Part shown: piece by piece, positions 43,914 to 55,639 of the stretch
Layout of the letters: every line of letters begins with the position of its first letter
Numbering within the stretch: the stretch's first letter is position 1
Assembly (NCBI RefSeq): GCF_901000735.1
Contig: NC_081545.1
Coordinates: 17,492,758-17,556,757 of the forward strand
Origin: Corylus avellana
Taxonomy: Eukaryota > Streptophyta > Magnoliopsida > Fagales > Betulaceae
Reading direction: 5' to 3'
Length of the DNA stretch: 64,000 bases
Made by a program: the position numbers and the translations under genes
The notes under the pieces: model-generated
What the model saw: only the letters and a program-made list of their open reading frames with translations
Told to the model about the DNA's origin: nothing
Databases searched by the model: none

Positions 43914-45175
43914 TGTTGTGCAAATACCCACTTAAATTAATAGGCAAATATTTGGTACGTTTTACTAACAAATGCACAAGTTCAAAACGATAGTATAACA
44001 GGCAAATACGAGACCATTCCCACGAGGATTGGTAAATTATACTTAGAATTGATTTCCTATTTAATAACAGATTGTCACGAATAGAATTGAAATAAAGGAT
44101 AGACTAAGACTAACAAGGATTAGGGTTTTGATATCTACCACTAATCAGACTAATTAAGATAACAATACGCCAATATTCCAATCATATGGTATATTCAATG
44201 CTTGTCAACCTAAGGGCATGGTATCTACTCATTTAAGTTGTAGATCTCTATAAGCATTGAATTAGGCATAGTATCTACTCTAATTCTTTTCTTCCCTAAA
44301 GAATTTAGCATGGTACCTACTAAGTTGTTATTTACGGAAGCATAAATCTATGGAAATCAACAAACACATGAAGCCCCGCATGGTATCTACTCCTAGTTTC
44401 CCTTGTTGATTAAGCCAAGAACCTGTAATGAGGTTCTTTTGTCACTTTATTAAGTCCAAGACTCGGGTATCTAAATTTACTTAATTAACAAATCCATACC
44501 ATATGCATATGAGGAATTCAATAAACCAGAAACTAATCGATTAAAATACCAAAATATGTTTGAAACAAAGATGTAATTGAAATCCCAAGAAGACTCATTA
44601 GGGCTTCAATCTAGCCCTAACTAAAATATAAACTACATAACAAAATAAAAGATGGAAGAGAAGAAAAACCCAAACTTTTCTTGATCTAGCCTTCAGTTCC
44701 TTTCCAAAGCTTGTGACTTTTTCTCCAGACTTTTTCCTAGAGGCTTAACGGTCTATTTATAAGCTTATGAAAGACCAAGAAACCCTAGAAACCCTAATGG
44801 AATCATAGGTTAGTCTACTAAGCCAACTAGTAGATTGGAAACCTAAACTGAGGTGGAAAAGGACACTTTCGCATATGGGCCACGTGAGTGTGCTCGATCG
44901 CACGAGTCTGCTTGATATGTGATCGAGCGCTAGTGCGCTTGATCCTAGCTGTGTTGTACTCCAGCCTAGATTGGCTGCGATCGATCCGATGGCTTCCAAC
45001 TTTTTCCCAATTTGTCTTTTAAGTCTGAAACTTGCCAGAAACACTTGCTATTCTTCAAAAACCCTAAAAATATAAGAAAACACAGAAAGGAAGCAAAACA
45101 TCAAATAATAACAAAACTAAGAGCTTAAAATATGTATATTAAGAGGCTAAAATATGTATAGTTTAGCACTTATCA
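43914..45175 (-). mobile_element. family-A LTR (A8), divergent subfamily
   Basis: 1262 bp, TGATAAGTGCT to TTTGCACAACA on the minus strand. It has a TATA box near 44752-44762 and a GATCGA cluster near 44880-44990. In the hairpin array (44200-44410) all four loops are of the AGTAGATACCATGC form rather than AGTATACACCCATGC. The adjacent polypurine side is at 45176, so it is a 3' LTR. Confidence 0.8.
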
Positions 45176-46403
45176 GATCCCCAAAATTACATATTGCTAG
45201 TCCCTTAGCAATACAAAACTAAAAATAAATGAAAAACATAAAAGCAGTAAAGATAAATCCTTCTTTTGTGGGATGTACGATTGCATTTAGTATATGTAAC
45301 AAGCCTTTTAAACCCCTAGGCATCCCTAGCAGGACAAGTGAAGTCTTGTGAGGGTTTAACAAAAATGTTACCCACAAACATTCATGCGCAGTTCATGTCA
45401 TCCTCAAAATTAAAGTATCACTCAAAATCATGATTTTCATTCATTAGCAAGCTTAAAAAGATAAACTACATCTTCAAAATGAATTGGAATTCCGAAGTCT
45501 AATCAGTTATAAAAGACAAGCTATGGCATCACAAGTTCAATTTAGTGTAAAGTGAACTAACACATAACTATGGGGCTTCCAAATTATTTCCAATGTGCAA
45601 TGACTCAATGCCTCAAAGTTCATTGGGACTCCCATCGGAATGAATAACCAAGGCATAACTTTCTTTTCATTTCAGGCTCTATAATGCTTAGTTCCCTTGA
45701 GCTTCCCAATTGACCCATGTAACGAGTGTTTAACTAATGACTCCCAAACCAGATGGCTTTAGGGCATTAGGTGTAAAAGCACACCCCTAAGGACTTACTA
45801 GCTCGAGTTAAAAAGGCTACGAAACCAAACTAGCCATAACATAACCAAATCAAAATTTTCACCTTTTGACGTGAACACTCAATGCTTAATGGGGCAAGAG
45901 GTCTAGTTACTTAGCAAAAATCTCACAATGTTCAATTTTTTTTCTTTTTCTTTTTCTATTTTTATAAATATATGCCCAAGTATCCATCCAATAAGTCACC
46001 GAGTTTCACCCAATACATTGAAACATACACAATAAGATTAACATGTCATACTCCACAAATTAAGTGCTAATGTGCTTGTGGCAATTTAAAATCAAAACAA
46101 GTGAATTCTTAATTGCCAAAGGTAAGTAACCAGACTTATAAATTCTGTCATTAGATCATGTGTTCAAAATTTAAACTCAGCAATGAAATTCAAATCACAG
46201 TTTCTACATAAACCAAAATGCGCTTTCTAATTGACCCATGTAATGAGTGTTTAGCTAATGACTCCCAAACCAGATGGCTTTAGGGCATTCGGTGTAAAGG
46301 CACACCCCTAAGGACTTACTAGCTCGAGTCAAAAAGGCTACAAAACCGAAATAGTTATGACATTAACCAAATCAAAATTTTTACCTTTTGACGTGAATAC
46401 TCA
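45176..46403 (-). other. 3' region of the A8 element with internal duplication
   Basis: The shared noncoding region from polypurine tract outward. A block of about 180 bp (AATTGACCCATGTAACGAG to CCTTTTGACGTGAA) occurs twice, at about 45705-45870 and 46225-46397, so two copies of the 3' region are joined near 46220. It ends at 46403 where the A6 5' LTR starts. Confidence 0.6.
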
Positions 46404-47823
46404 TGTGCTAAAATATTCATATTTTAGCCCCGTAATTTACACTTGTTAATTTCTTAATTTTATTATTTTGTGCTATTTTATTTCCTTTTTTTGTTTTCTA
46501 TGTTTTTGTAGGTCATGGAAGAAAAGGAAGCAATTTAGGAAAGTCGAGCATAATGGGCAATTTGGAAAAAAAGCTAGAAGTTTGGGATCAAGGTCAAGCA
46601 TCCCAGCGCAGTGCGATCAAGCACACTACACCTAGGCTCGAGCGCACCAAAGCTCGAGCACCCAAGCCAAGGAGCGAGCGTAGGCTTGTGCTCGCACACA
46701 CAAGAAGCTGGCTCAAGCATTTCAACGCTCGAGCGCTCAACACCAGAGATCGATCACAGGTGTGCCATCGAGCGCACCAACCCTACTATCGAGCAAACTC
46801 ATGCGCTGGAGAAAAATAAAGACACACGGCCAGACTCCTCCCCAAATTAGGTTTTCCTAATCCATTTTGGACTAGGAAAGTTAGACCTCCGATTTTACTA
46901 GGTTCACTAGGGTTTCTAGGGTTTTCCTAAGCTTATAAATAGACCTCTAAGTCTCACAAATTCCACATACAATTCCAGAGACAATTTTCAGGGAGGAGAA
47001 TTTGGAGGCTACTTCCAGGAGTTGTTTTCGATTTTTTCTTTTCCCTTTATTTTTAATTATGTGTAACTAACTCTTTAGTTAGGGGCTAGATTGAAGCTCT
47101 AATCATGTCTTTTTAGAATTTCAATATTGGCGCCTTTGCTACAATCATATTTTGATATATTTAAATTGATTATTTCTTGCTTGATTGAATTCCTCATATG
47201 AATGTGCCTAATCAACATATGCATGTGGTATGGATTAGTTATTTAAGTCAATTTGAATGACCGAGTCGTGGGCTTAATAGAGTGACAAGGAATCTCGTCA
47301 ATGGGGTTCTTAGATTAATCAACATGGAGAACCGGGAGTAGACATCCATGCCCTAGGCTCCATGTGTTTGTTGATTTTCACAAATATATGCTTTCTTAAA
47401 GAACAACTTAGTAGACACAGATGCTAAATCCTTTGAGAAAGAAAAGAATTAGAGTAGACACCCATGCCTAATTCGTTGCTTAGGGAGATCCATAGCTTAA
47501 GGAGTATACACCCATGCATTTAGGTTGGCAAACATTATATACACCGGTATGATTGGCACATTGGCATATTGTTATCTTAATTAGTCTAATTAGTGGTGGA
47601 TATTCAATCCCGAATGCTTCTATTAATCTTTATCTCTTTTCATAATATCAATTTCGTGACAATTTTGATAGTTAATTTAGAAAATCAATTCTAAGCAAAA
47701 TCAACAATCCTCGTGGGAATGATCTCGTATTTGCTGCACTATACTATCGTTTGATCATGGGCACTTGCGAGTTAAAACATACCAAATATTCGCCCATTAA
47801 TTTAGGTAGTATTTGGCACAAGA
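46404..47823 (+). mobile_element. A6 5' LTR (family A, long U3 variant)
   Basis: About 1.42 kb starting TGTGCTAAAATATTC (the TTAAG of other copies is missing) and ending GGCACAAGA. The U3 has a long GC-rich cluster (46605-46805) rich in GCTCGAGCGC and GATCGATC words, then TATA box TATAAATAGACC (46934). Three of four loops in the hairpin array (47320-47530) are TAGACA type, the fourth is TATACA. Confidence 0.75.
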
Positions 47824-47829
47824 AGTTTT

Positions 47830-47847
47830 TGGCGCCGTTGCCCGGGA
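47830..47847 (+). other. A6 primer-binding site (tRNA-Asp)
   Basis: TGGCGCCGTTGCCCGGGA differs at one base from the tRNA-Asp complement. Confidence 0.85.
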
Positions 47848-48190
47848 TTGATTAATTTTGTTTGGAATTTTTTTCCCTTAGTTTATTTTTCTTTTTAATT
47901 TAGTTTTCTGTTTTCTGGTTTTCGCAACTTCTTTGTTGTCTACGGAGGTGCGCTAGAGCACCCATCTAGGGTGATCGACCGCACTAGTGAGATTGAGTGC
48001 ACTAGCCAGTGCAATCGATTGCACATCCGGACAGCAGCACAAAAACTATTTTAATTACGGATCTGATTTTTTTCTTTCCATGCAGGGTCATTCAAGTCTG
48101 CGTGCATGTAAGTTTTTATTTTTAATTTTGATTTTATTTTCCTTTTGATCTTAACTTCTTTCTGTAATTTTATTATTTTTGTTTTCACTC
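47848..48190 (+). other. A6 leader with GATCGA cluster
   Basis: Noncoding leader. Positions 47945-48030 hold GTGCGCTAGAGCACCC, GATCGACCGCAC and GTGCAATCGATTGCAC words, matching the leaders of A5 and A7. Confidence 0.6.
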
Positions 48191-49169
48191 ATGCGGGGAG
48201 CCATTCCGACACCCTATGGACTATGTTCATATTGCCATAATCTTTTTCATCATGTTAGAGATTGTCCTTCAAAAAAGACAATTTTTTGATTATTCTTATG
48301 GGCATATGAACACATCGTTCTCTATACCGGAGAACGACAGCTATCCTGATTCCTATAACCTATCATGGAGCCAACAATCTAATCTCTCGTGGCAAGCTCA
48401 AGCTCCTGGAAATCATGCTCTACCATTTCATGAACTACACCAGCAATCATATCCGCAACTTTATGGTCAATCATATTCATGTCTTAGCCTCAGTCTACTG
48501 TTGCAATCCATTTTCAAGATAGAAGCTCATGAAGAGGAACCACCCCCCATCGATTGGCCTCAACAATACCAAGAAGAACGACCTCCTCTTGAGATTTATG
48601 AAAATTTGTTAGCTATGATCAGATTGGCGACCAATAATACACTGCAAGCAATTGAGTGGATGGCCCACCTCAACCAAAGAGCCGGTACCCTCAAAGAAGA
48701 AGAAGAGTGTCAAAGTCAGTCGGTGGCAAATCCTAATGAATACTACATGGAGGATTAGTGCACTTATTATCATGAGCAAGCTATCACCACATTGAGGAGT
48801 GAAGAAGTGGTTGAAGATCAAGTGGATGCGCCTGGAGTTGAGCAGAAGGAGGAGCAAATTAAGGTCCTACAAGAACCACATCAGGAAAAAGAAGAGAGCA
48901 TTGAGTCTTCTTCAACATCAGCTCTTATACTCGAAGTACCAAAAGGCCAGGAGAGTAGTCTATTAGGGATATCAAATGAGCAAATTGAGGACATCAAGAT
49001 AGATAAACTCCCTAAGTATTCTCCTCATATTATTCCAGTTCATGATTACCTTCTGGATGAGAAACTGTTTGAGAAGACTCATAGTGGTCCACCCCGATCT
49101 ACAAACAATTGGAATTACCTTTCTGTAGGTAAAATTCACTCCCTTTGGTCCAAGAGAAGAAAAGACTAG
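48191..49169 (+). pseudogene. A6 Gag-derived ORF
   Basis: Starts MRGAIPTPYGL with knuckle CSYCHNLFHHVRDC, shifts frame near 48290, then continues GHMNTSFSIPENDSYPDSY through a Gln/Tyr/Pro linker, a coiled coil and an acidic tail with EQIEDIKIDKLP, ending 49169. There is a TAG at 48756-48758. It matches the A7 ORF without the internal duplication. No capsid, protease or RT. Confidence 0.7.
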
Positions 49170-49406
49170 TGCTTCAAGTTTAAACTTAAGGGTCAGAAAG
49201 CACTAAGTGCTTCATGGATGAGGATTCTATTGGCTTGGCGGATCCCATATATTTTGACTAAATGAATCAGCTTTATAGGTTCAAGATAGGCCCTATGCAC
49301 TTGAGTCCTTCATCAGGTCAGGGTCCATGATCTCTATCCAGGTTTATCCTCTCCATTGTTGTTCCATGTTCATTCTTTGGTTATATTTTTTACAGCAATG
49401 TGTTGC
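49170..49406 (+). other. A6 sequence between ORF and A5 insertion
   Basis: The post-ORF motif expected here is only partly recognisable (AAGCACTAAGTGCTTCATGG). The rest matches no other copy in the window. Ends with GTTGC, the left duplication of A5. Confidence 0.4.
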
Positions 49407-50695
49407 TATTAAGTGCTAAAATATTCATATTTTTAGCCCTTAACTTACATGTGTTAATCCTTTAGTTTTAGTTAATATATGCCATTTTAGCTCTATTATG
49501 TGTTTTCCTTGTTTTTGTAGGTCATTGGAAGAAAAAGAAGCAATCTCTGAAGTTTCGGACTTAAAAGAGCTATTTCGAGAATATTGGAGGCTCTTGTACG
49601 GTGATCAATTGTAGGGGAGTTGCCATCGAGCGCACTACAGCCGAAGATCACTAGCGCAAGGGACCTGCAACCGAGCACCCAGCACAACAGGATCGATCGC
49701 AGGATTGATCGCACATGGGCTGCGATCTAGTGCACATGTGTGTGATGGGCAAGTCAGCCACTAGCCTTGATATGGAAAGTGCAATTTCTAGGGTTTTGTA
49801 ACTTAGTGGGAACTAGGGCTCAAACCTTATAATTTTTAGGGTTTCTAGAGTATTCCTAAGGCCTATAAATAGACCCTTAAACCTCTAAAATAGACACACA
49901 AATTCCAAGGAGAAGAATTGGAGCTCTTCAAGTTCAAGTATCGGGTTTATTCTTTTCCTTTCTTTCTTTTTATTTTATGAAGATGTTTAACATCAAACTT
50001 ATGTGTAACTAATTTATTTAGTAGGGCTAGATTGAAGCCCTAGTTATGTTTAGTTAATATTCAATATTGGTGCCTTTGTGATGATCATGTTGTGATATTT
50101 AACTTGATTAATTCTTGCTTTCATGAATTCCTCATATGTGTGTGCCTGATCAACATATGCATGTGGTATAGACTAGTTAGTTAAATCAATTTGGATGACC
50201 GAGTTCTGCGTTTAACAAAAGTAACAAAAGAAATCCACACTGGGTTCTTGGGTTAATCAACATGGAGAACCGGGAGTAGACACCCATGTCCTAGGCCTCA
50301 TTTGTTTGTCGATTTCCACACAATTATGCTTTCTTAAAGAACAACTTAGTAGACACCCATGCTAAATCCTTTAAGAAAGAAAAGAATTAGAGTAGCATCC
50401 ATGCCCTTAGGTTGACAAACATTAGATATACATAACATGATCAAAGCATTGGCATATTGATATATTATCTGAATATAATTAGTGGTGGATATCAAAGCCC
50501 TACCTTTTTACCATTATCAAATCAAAATTCAATCTTGTTTTATTTTACTTTTGGAATTTATTTTAAGCAAAATTTAGCAATCTTCTTGAGAATGACCCCA
50601 TACTTGCACCCTATACTAGTATGTTGAGCTCGTGCATTTGCGGGTAAAATATACAATTATTTGCCTATTAATTTAGGTAGATATTTGTAACAACA
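49407..50695 (+). mobile_element. A5 5' LTR
   Basis: Starts TATTAAGTGC and ends GTAACAACA; GATCGA cluster near 49590-49735, TATA box TATAAATAGACCC (49864). In the array (50255-50420) a deletion joined hairpin 3 to hairpin 4, leaving three loops of the TAGACACCC type or its remnant. Confidence 0.85.
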
Positions 50696-51095
50696 AGTTT
50701 TTGGCGCTAGGGATTGTGGTAAATTTTCTTTAGAATTATTTTCCTTTAGTTGTGTTATTTTAATTTTCAATTTTAAATTTCGTTTTTTTTCCTTTAATTT
50801 ATTTTTGTTTTAAATTTTTCAGTTTTTCTAGTTTTCTCTCCAGTTCCTGTTTTACCTCTGGAGGTGCGCTCGAGCGCCCAACCAGGGCGATCGAGCGCAC
50901 CAGTGCGGTTGAGTGCACCTCATGGTGCGATCGATCGCACATCCAAAGAGCAGCACAGTTATTGCACTAATTATAGATCTGATTTTTTTGATTTCATGCA
51001 GGGTCATTCGAGTCTACATATTAGTAAGTTTTCTTTTTAAATTTTGCTTTTATTTTCCCTTTTAATTCTAACTTTTTGTTATTTTATTTTCATAC
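50696..51095 (+). other. A5 leader, degenerate PBS and GATCGA cluster
   Basis: After AAGTTTTTGGCGC the PBS is broken by a deletion (GCTAGGGATTG follows), so tRNA-Asp pairing is poor. Positions 50863-50944 contain GTGCGCTCGAGCGCCC, GGCGATCGAGCGCACC, and the perfect 16-nt palindrome GTGCGATCGATCGCAC (50926-50941). Confidence 0.7.
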
Positions 51096-52141
51096 ATGTG
51101 GGGAGGCATTCCGACACCCCATGGACCATGTTCATTATGCCATGACCCTTATCACCATGTTAGAAAATGTCCTTCAATAAGACAAATTTCTAACAAAATT
51201 TTTGGGCATAAGAACACATCGTTCTCTAGACCGGGGACCGACCACTATTTTGATTCCTATACCCCGTCATGGAGCCAATAGTCTAGTCTTTTGTGGCAAG
51301 CTCAAGCTCCTGGAATTCAAGCATCACAACTTCATGAAGAGGAGCCATCTCCATAGTTCTATGGTCAATCATATTCATGTCTAAGTCCCAGTCTGAGGCA
51401 ATCCATTTTCAAGATAATAGCTCATGAAGAGGAACCATCTCCCATATATGACTATTCATATTCCTCTCCACCTCAACAATACCAAGAAGAGCCACCTCCG
51501 AAGAAGAATTATGCGTTAGAAGAAGCGCATGCTAGTTTAGAAGAAACTGTTGAGTAGAGTTTTGTGAGCCAAGTCTTGAAGATCCTTTGGGAGAGTGCTT
51601 TGATGAATTTGGAAGTGACCTAGACCTCGACAAGCTACTTGAGTATACTGAGACTTCTAATAAACCAAGTCTTGAGGATCCATTGAATGAGAGTTTTGAT
51701 CAACTTGAATTTGACCTGGATCTTGACAAGTTCCTCAAGCAAGCTGAGATGTTTAGTGAGCCAAGTCTGGAGGATCCGTTGCAAGAGCACTTTGCTCAAT
51801 ATGAATTTGATCTAGACCTTGACATGATACATGAGCAAGCTGAGGCCTTATTGGATTCCACTCCTGAGAACAACAAGGTGGAAGAAGAAGATGAGCAAAC
51901 TGAGGTTCTAGAAGAGCTACATCGGGAAAAGGATGAGAGCACTGAGACTTCTTCAACATCAGCTCCTATTCCCAAATTACTAAGAATCCAAGAGAGAAGT
52001 CTATTGGGGCTATGTGATGAGCAAATTGAGGACATCAAGATAGATGAATTCCCTGAGTATTATCCAATTCATGATTCCCTCCCGGATGAGAAATTGTTGG
52101 AGAAAACTCAAAGTGGTCTTCCCCGATCTATAGACACTTGA
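51096..52141 (+). pseudogene. A5 Gag-derived ORF with 96-bp tandem repeats
   Basis: Begins MWGGIPTPHGP with knuckle CSLCHDPYHHVRKC, stops at 51279-51281, and continues in other frames to an open stretch 51587-52141 (184 codons). This distal part contains a 32-residue unit (core EFDLDLDKFLKQAE, PSLEDPL) repeated three times, then an acidic tail with EQIEDIKIDEFPEYYP. The repeat units are not present in A6, A7 or the B copies. Frameshifts make the whole ORF a pseudogene, but the repeat part is still open. Confidence 0.7.
51569..51856 (+). repeat. three 96-bp tandem repeats inside the A5 ORF
   Basis: Units begin with CCAAGTCTTGA-like sequence at 51569, 51665 and 51761, exactly 96 bp apart, so the reading frame is preserved. 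The units differ from each other by many substitutions, so the expansion is not very recent. Confidence 0.85.
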
Positions 52142-53684
52142 AAGGCCCTTGCAACAGAAAAGATTCATCCCCTTTGGTGCAAGAGAAGAAAAGAATGGTG
52201 CTTCAACTTTAAAGTGCCACAGTCTGGCTGAAGGTGTTAAACTTAGCGCTCATGGGAGGTACCCCACATCATATCCTTTTTATTTTGTTTGTTTGTTTTA
52301 TTTTTATTTTATTTCATTTTGTTTTATTTTTATTTTGTTTTTGTTTTCCTTTGTTACTTTAAAGTTTTGCAGGGACAAGTGTGCTTCAATTCAAGTTTGG
52401 GGGTGTGCTATGAGCCATACTATTCCAAACAGTTCATCCATCTCCAGGGTAAATTCTTTCCGTGTTATAGACAGATTGGGGACAATGTGTAATTTAAGTT
52501 TGGGGGTATGGGAGACACTCTACACACACTTTGTTCCAGTTCTATTTTATTTTTATTTTATTGTATATGAAAAAAAAATAAGAAAAGAAAAAAAAATCAT
52601 ATGCATGTTCATGTTTGCCTTAAAATTTTGGTTGATCTTAAAAATTGTGATTTGATTTCATTGGTGAGCTTAAAATTTTGATCACATGATCTGATAATTG
52701 AGTTTTTCAGTTTGGTTACTTGCTTAGGACAGTTGAGAATTCACATGTTTGATTTGATCTTACACAAACACATTAGCACATAATTTGTGGGGTATGATAT
52801 GAAAGTCTGATATGTGTGTTTCTATGTCTTGGGTGAAACTGGATGACTTATTAGATGGATACTTTGGCATATAAATATGTGATAAAAAAAATGATCATTG
52901 ATAAGCTTTTCACTAAGTAACTGGACCTCTTGCCTCAAAGCATTGAGTGTTCGCGTCAAAAGGTGAAAATTTTTGATTGATTGATGTCATGGTTAGTTTG
53001 GTTTTATAGCCTTTTTGACTCGAGTTAGTAAGTCATACGGGTGTCTCTGCACCTAATGCCCTAAAACCATTTGGTTTGGGAGTCATTGACTTAACACTCG
53101 TTATATGGGTCAATTAGAAAGCTTAAGGGAACCAAACATTGCACAACCTGACCCAAAAAAAAAAAAAAAAAAAAAAGGAGCGAAGAAGAAAGAAGAAGAA
53201 AAAGAAATATGCCATTGTTGTTCATTCTAATAGGGAGTTCAATGAACTTTGAGATGTGGAGACATTGCACATTAGAAATACTTGGAAGCCTCATAATTTT
53301 GTGCTAGTTCACTTTACATTGTTTTCAAACTTGTGATGTTTTAGCATGTCCTTTGTAAGTAATTGAACTTTGAGATTCCAATTCATTGTGAAGATGGAGT
53401 TCATCTTTTTAAGCTTGCTAATAAATGAAAATTATGACCTTGAAGTGATACTTTAATTTTTGGAATAACATGAACTGTGCATGATGTTTGTGGGTAACAT
53501 TCCTTGAAAACCCTCACAAGACTTCATTCGTCCTCTAGGGAATTCCTAGGGGTTTAAAAGGCTTGTTGCATACGCTAAATACAATTGTACATCCCATGAA
53601 AGATGGATTTATCTTTTTCTGTTTTTCCATTTAGTCTTTAGTTTTGTATTGCTAAGGGACTAGCAATATGTAAGTTTGGGGGTG
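52142..53684 (+). other. A5 conserved noncoding 3' region
   Basis: Post-ORF motif at 52222-52268 (TCTGGCTGAAGGTG, TAAACTTAGCGCTCATGG). Purine box 1 AAGTTTGGGGGTGTG near 52394, hairpin half ATTG-GGGA-CAATGTGT at 52475-52490 with purine box 2 AAGTTTGGGGGTATGG near 52496, the shared block at 52890-53120 with its poly-A run (53154-53176), and the terminal polypurine tract at 53671-53684. The 168-codon frame beginning 52149 is Phe/Tyr-rich read-through of T-rich sequence and is not kept elsewhere. Confidence 0.7.
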
Positions 53685-55000
53685 TGTTAAGTGCTAAAGT
53701 ATTCATATTTTTAGCCCTTAACTTACATGTGTTAATCTTTTAGTTTTAGTTAATATATGTCATTTTAGTTCTTTTATATGTTTTTCTTATTTTTGTAGGT
53801 CATTGGAAGAAAAAGAAGCAATCTCAGAAGTTTCGGACTTAAAAGAGCTATTTTGAGAATATTGGAGGCTTTGGTAGTGCGATCGATCGCACTATAGGTG
53901 AAGATCACGAGCGCAAGGTACCTGCGATCGAGCGCCAAGCACAATAGGATCGATCGCATACCTACGATCGATCGCACACGGGCTGCAATCGAGCACACCC
54001 ATGTGTGATGGGCAAGTCAGCAGCCAGCCTTGATTTGGAAAGTGCAATTTCTAGGGTTTTGTAACTCAGTGCGAACTAGGGCTCAAACCCTACGATTTTT
54101 AGGGCTTCTAGAGTATTTCTAAGGCCTATAAATATACCCTTAAACCTTTAGAATAGACACACAAATTCCAAAGAGAAGTATTCGAGCTCTTCAAGTTCAA
54201 GTTTCGGGTTTATTCTTTTCCTTTCTTTCTTTTTATATTATGAAGATGTTTAACATCAAACTTATGTGTAACTAATTTATTTAGATTGAAGCCCTATTTA
54301 TGTTTAGTTAATATTCAATATTGGCGCCTTTGTGATGATCATGTTGTGATATTTAACTTGATTAATTCCTGCTTTCATGAATTCTTCATATGTGTGTGCC
54401 TGATCAACATATGCATGTGGTATGGACTAGTTAGTTAAATCAATTTGGATGACCGAGTCCTAGGTTTAACAATAGTAACAAAAGAAATCCTCACCGGGTT
54501 CTTAGGTTAATCAACGTAAGGAACCAGGAGTAGACACCCATGTCCTAGGCCTCATGTGTTTGTCGATTTCCACAGAATTTTGCTTTCTTAAAGAACAACT
54601 TAGTAGACACTCATGCTAAATCCTTTAAGAAAGAAAAGAATTAGAGTAGACACCCATGCCTAATTCATTGCTTAGGGAAATCAATAGCTTAAGGAGTAGA
54701 CATCCATGCCCTTAGGTTGACAAACATTAGATATACATAATATGATCAAAGCATTGGCATATTGATATATTATTTGAATATAATTAGTGGTGGATATCAA
54801 AGCCCTACCTTTTTATCATTATCAAATCAAAATTTAATCTTGTTTTGTTTTACTTTTGGAATTTATTTTGAGCAAAATTTAGCAATCCTCATGGGAATGA
54901 CCCCGTACTTGCACCCTATACTACTATGTTGACCTCGTGCACTTGCAGGTAAAACATACAATTATTTGCCTATTAATTTAGGTAAATATTTGTAACAACA
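53685..55000 (+). mobile_element. A5 3' LTR
   Basis: 1316 bp, TGTTAAGTGC to GTAACAACA. GATCGA cluster 53878-53998 with two adjacent palindromes GCGATCGATCGC and CGATCGATCGCAC, TATA box near 54127, and all four hairpin-array loops (54505-54725) of the TAGACACCC form, including the stem pair GAATTAG with CTAATTC. Confidence 0.88.
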
Positions 55001-55005
55001 GTTGC

Positions 55006-55639
55006 ACTTGACTGGTATTTGGTTGGAGTGTCATCTAGTTGTTTTTGTTTTATTTTGTTAATTTTTAAATTTGTTTGCTATTTTCCTTTAATTTGTCAAT
55101 CTTTGTTTTAATCTGTTGCTTATGTTTCTGTTCTGCACAGGCCTACGATCGAGCTCACCCCAAGTAAGCTCCAGAGCAGCTTCCCAACACTTACACTCAC
55201 ACACTTGCACGAGTACAATAAAGCGAACCTTGCTTTGTGCTCGAGCACATTCCCGCTCGTGCGCCCCTACGTGAGTGAGGGCATCCATGCTCACACACAC
55301 CCTCTACACGATTGCGATCGAGCGCACTCGAACAGAGGCGCACATGACTTGTTTTTAGGCCGCTATGCCCATCCCCCACTTCATTTCCCCCTTGCGCCGT
55401 GAACACCCCAGCCTATCCTCTGCACTTATAACACTATCCACCATAGCACTAGTGCCGCTCATCACCACTCACCGACCACCTTTGCACCACCGCACATACC
55501 CCTACACTCCATCACCATCCCTTCATCTATATTTTTCCTTTTCTTTTCCCATTATCACCTTAACACATTTTTACGTCTCTTCCCCATTTTCCCCCACTTT
55601 TCTCTATTTTGACACGCACAACCTATAGCTATAGGCGTT
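55006..55639 (+). other. leader-like sequence upstream of the PF20167-like ORF
   Basis: Begins as T-rich leader sequence, then a GC-rich patch (55140-55340) with CGATCGAGCTCACC and GCGATCGAGCGCACTC words, then a C/T/A-rich stretch with no clear frame. It resembles an element leader although a Gag-like ORF already lies upstream at 48191, suggesting that A6 is a composite. Confidence 0.45.

Larger units (their letters stand above)
49407..55000 (+). mobile_element. A5, complete family-A element, TSD GTTGC
   Basis: 5594 bp with LTRs at 49407-50695 and 53685-55000, flanked by GTTGC (49402-49406, 55001-55005). It carries a degenerate PBS, a Gag-derived ORF with tandem repeats, the conserved 3' region and a polypurine tract, but no pol. 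It is nested inside A6. Confidence 0.9.

Noticed and set aside
52149..52655. 168-codon open frame after the A5 Gag-derived ORF
   Set aside because: It is Phe/Tyr/Leu-rich read-through of T-rich noncoding 3' region, overlaps the conserved post-ORF motif and is not open in other copies.
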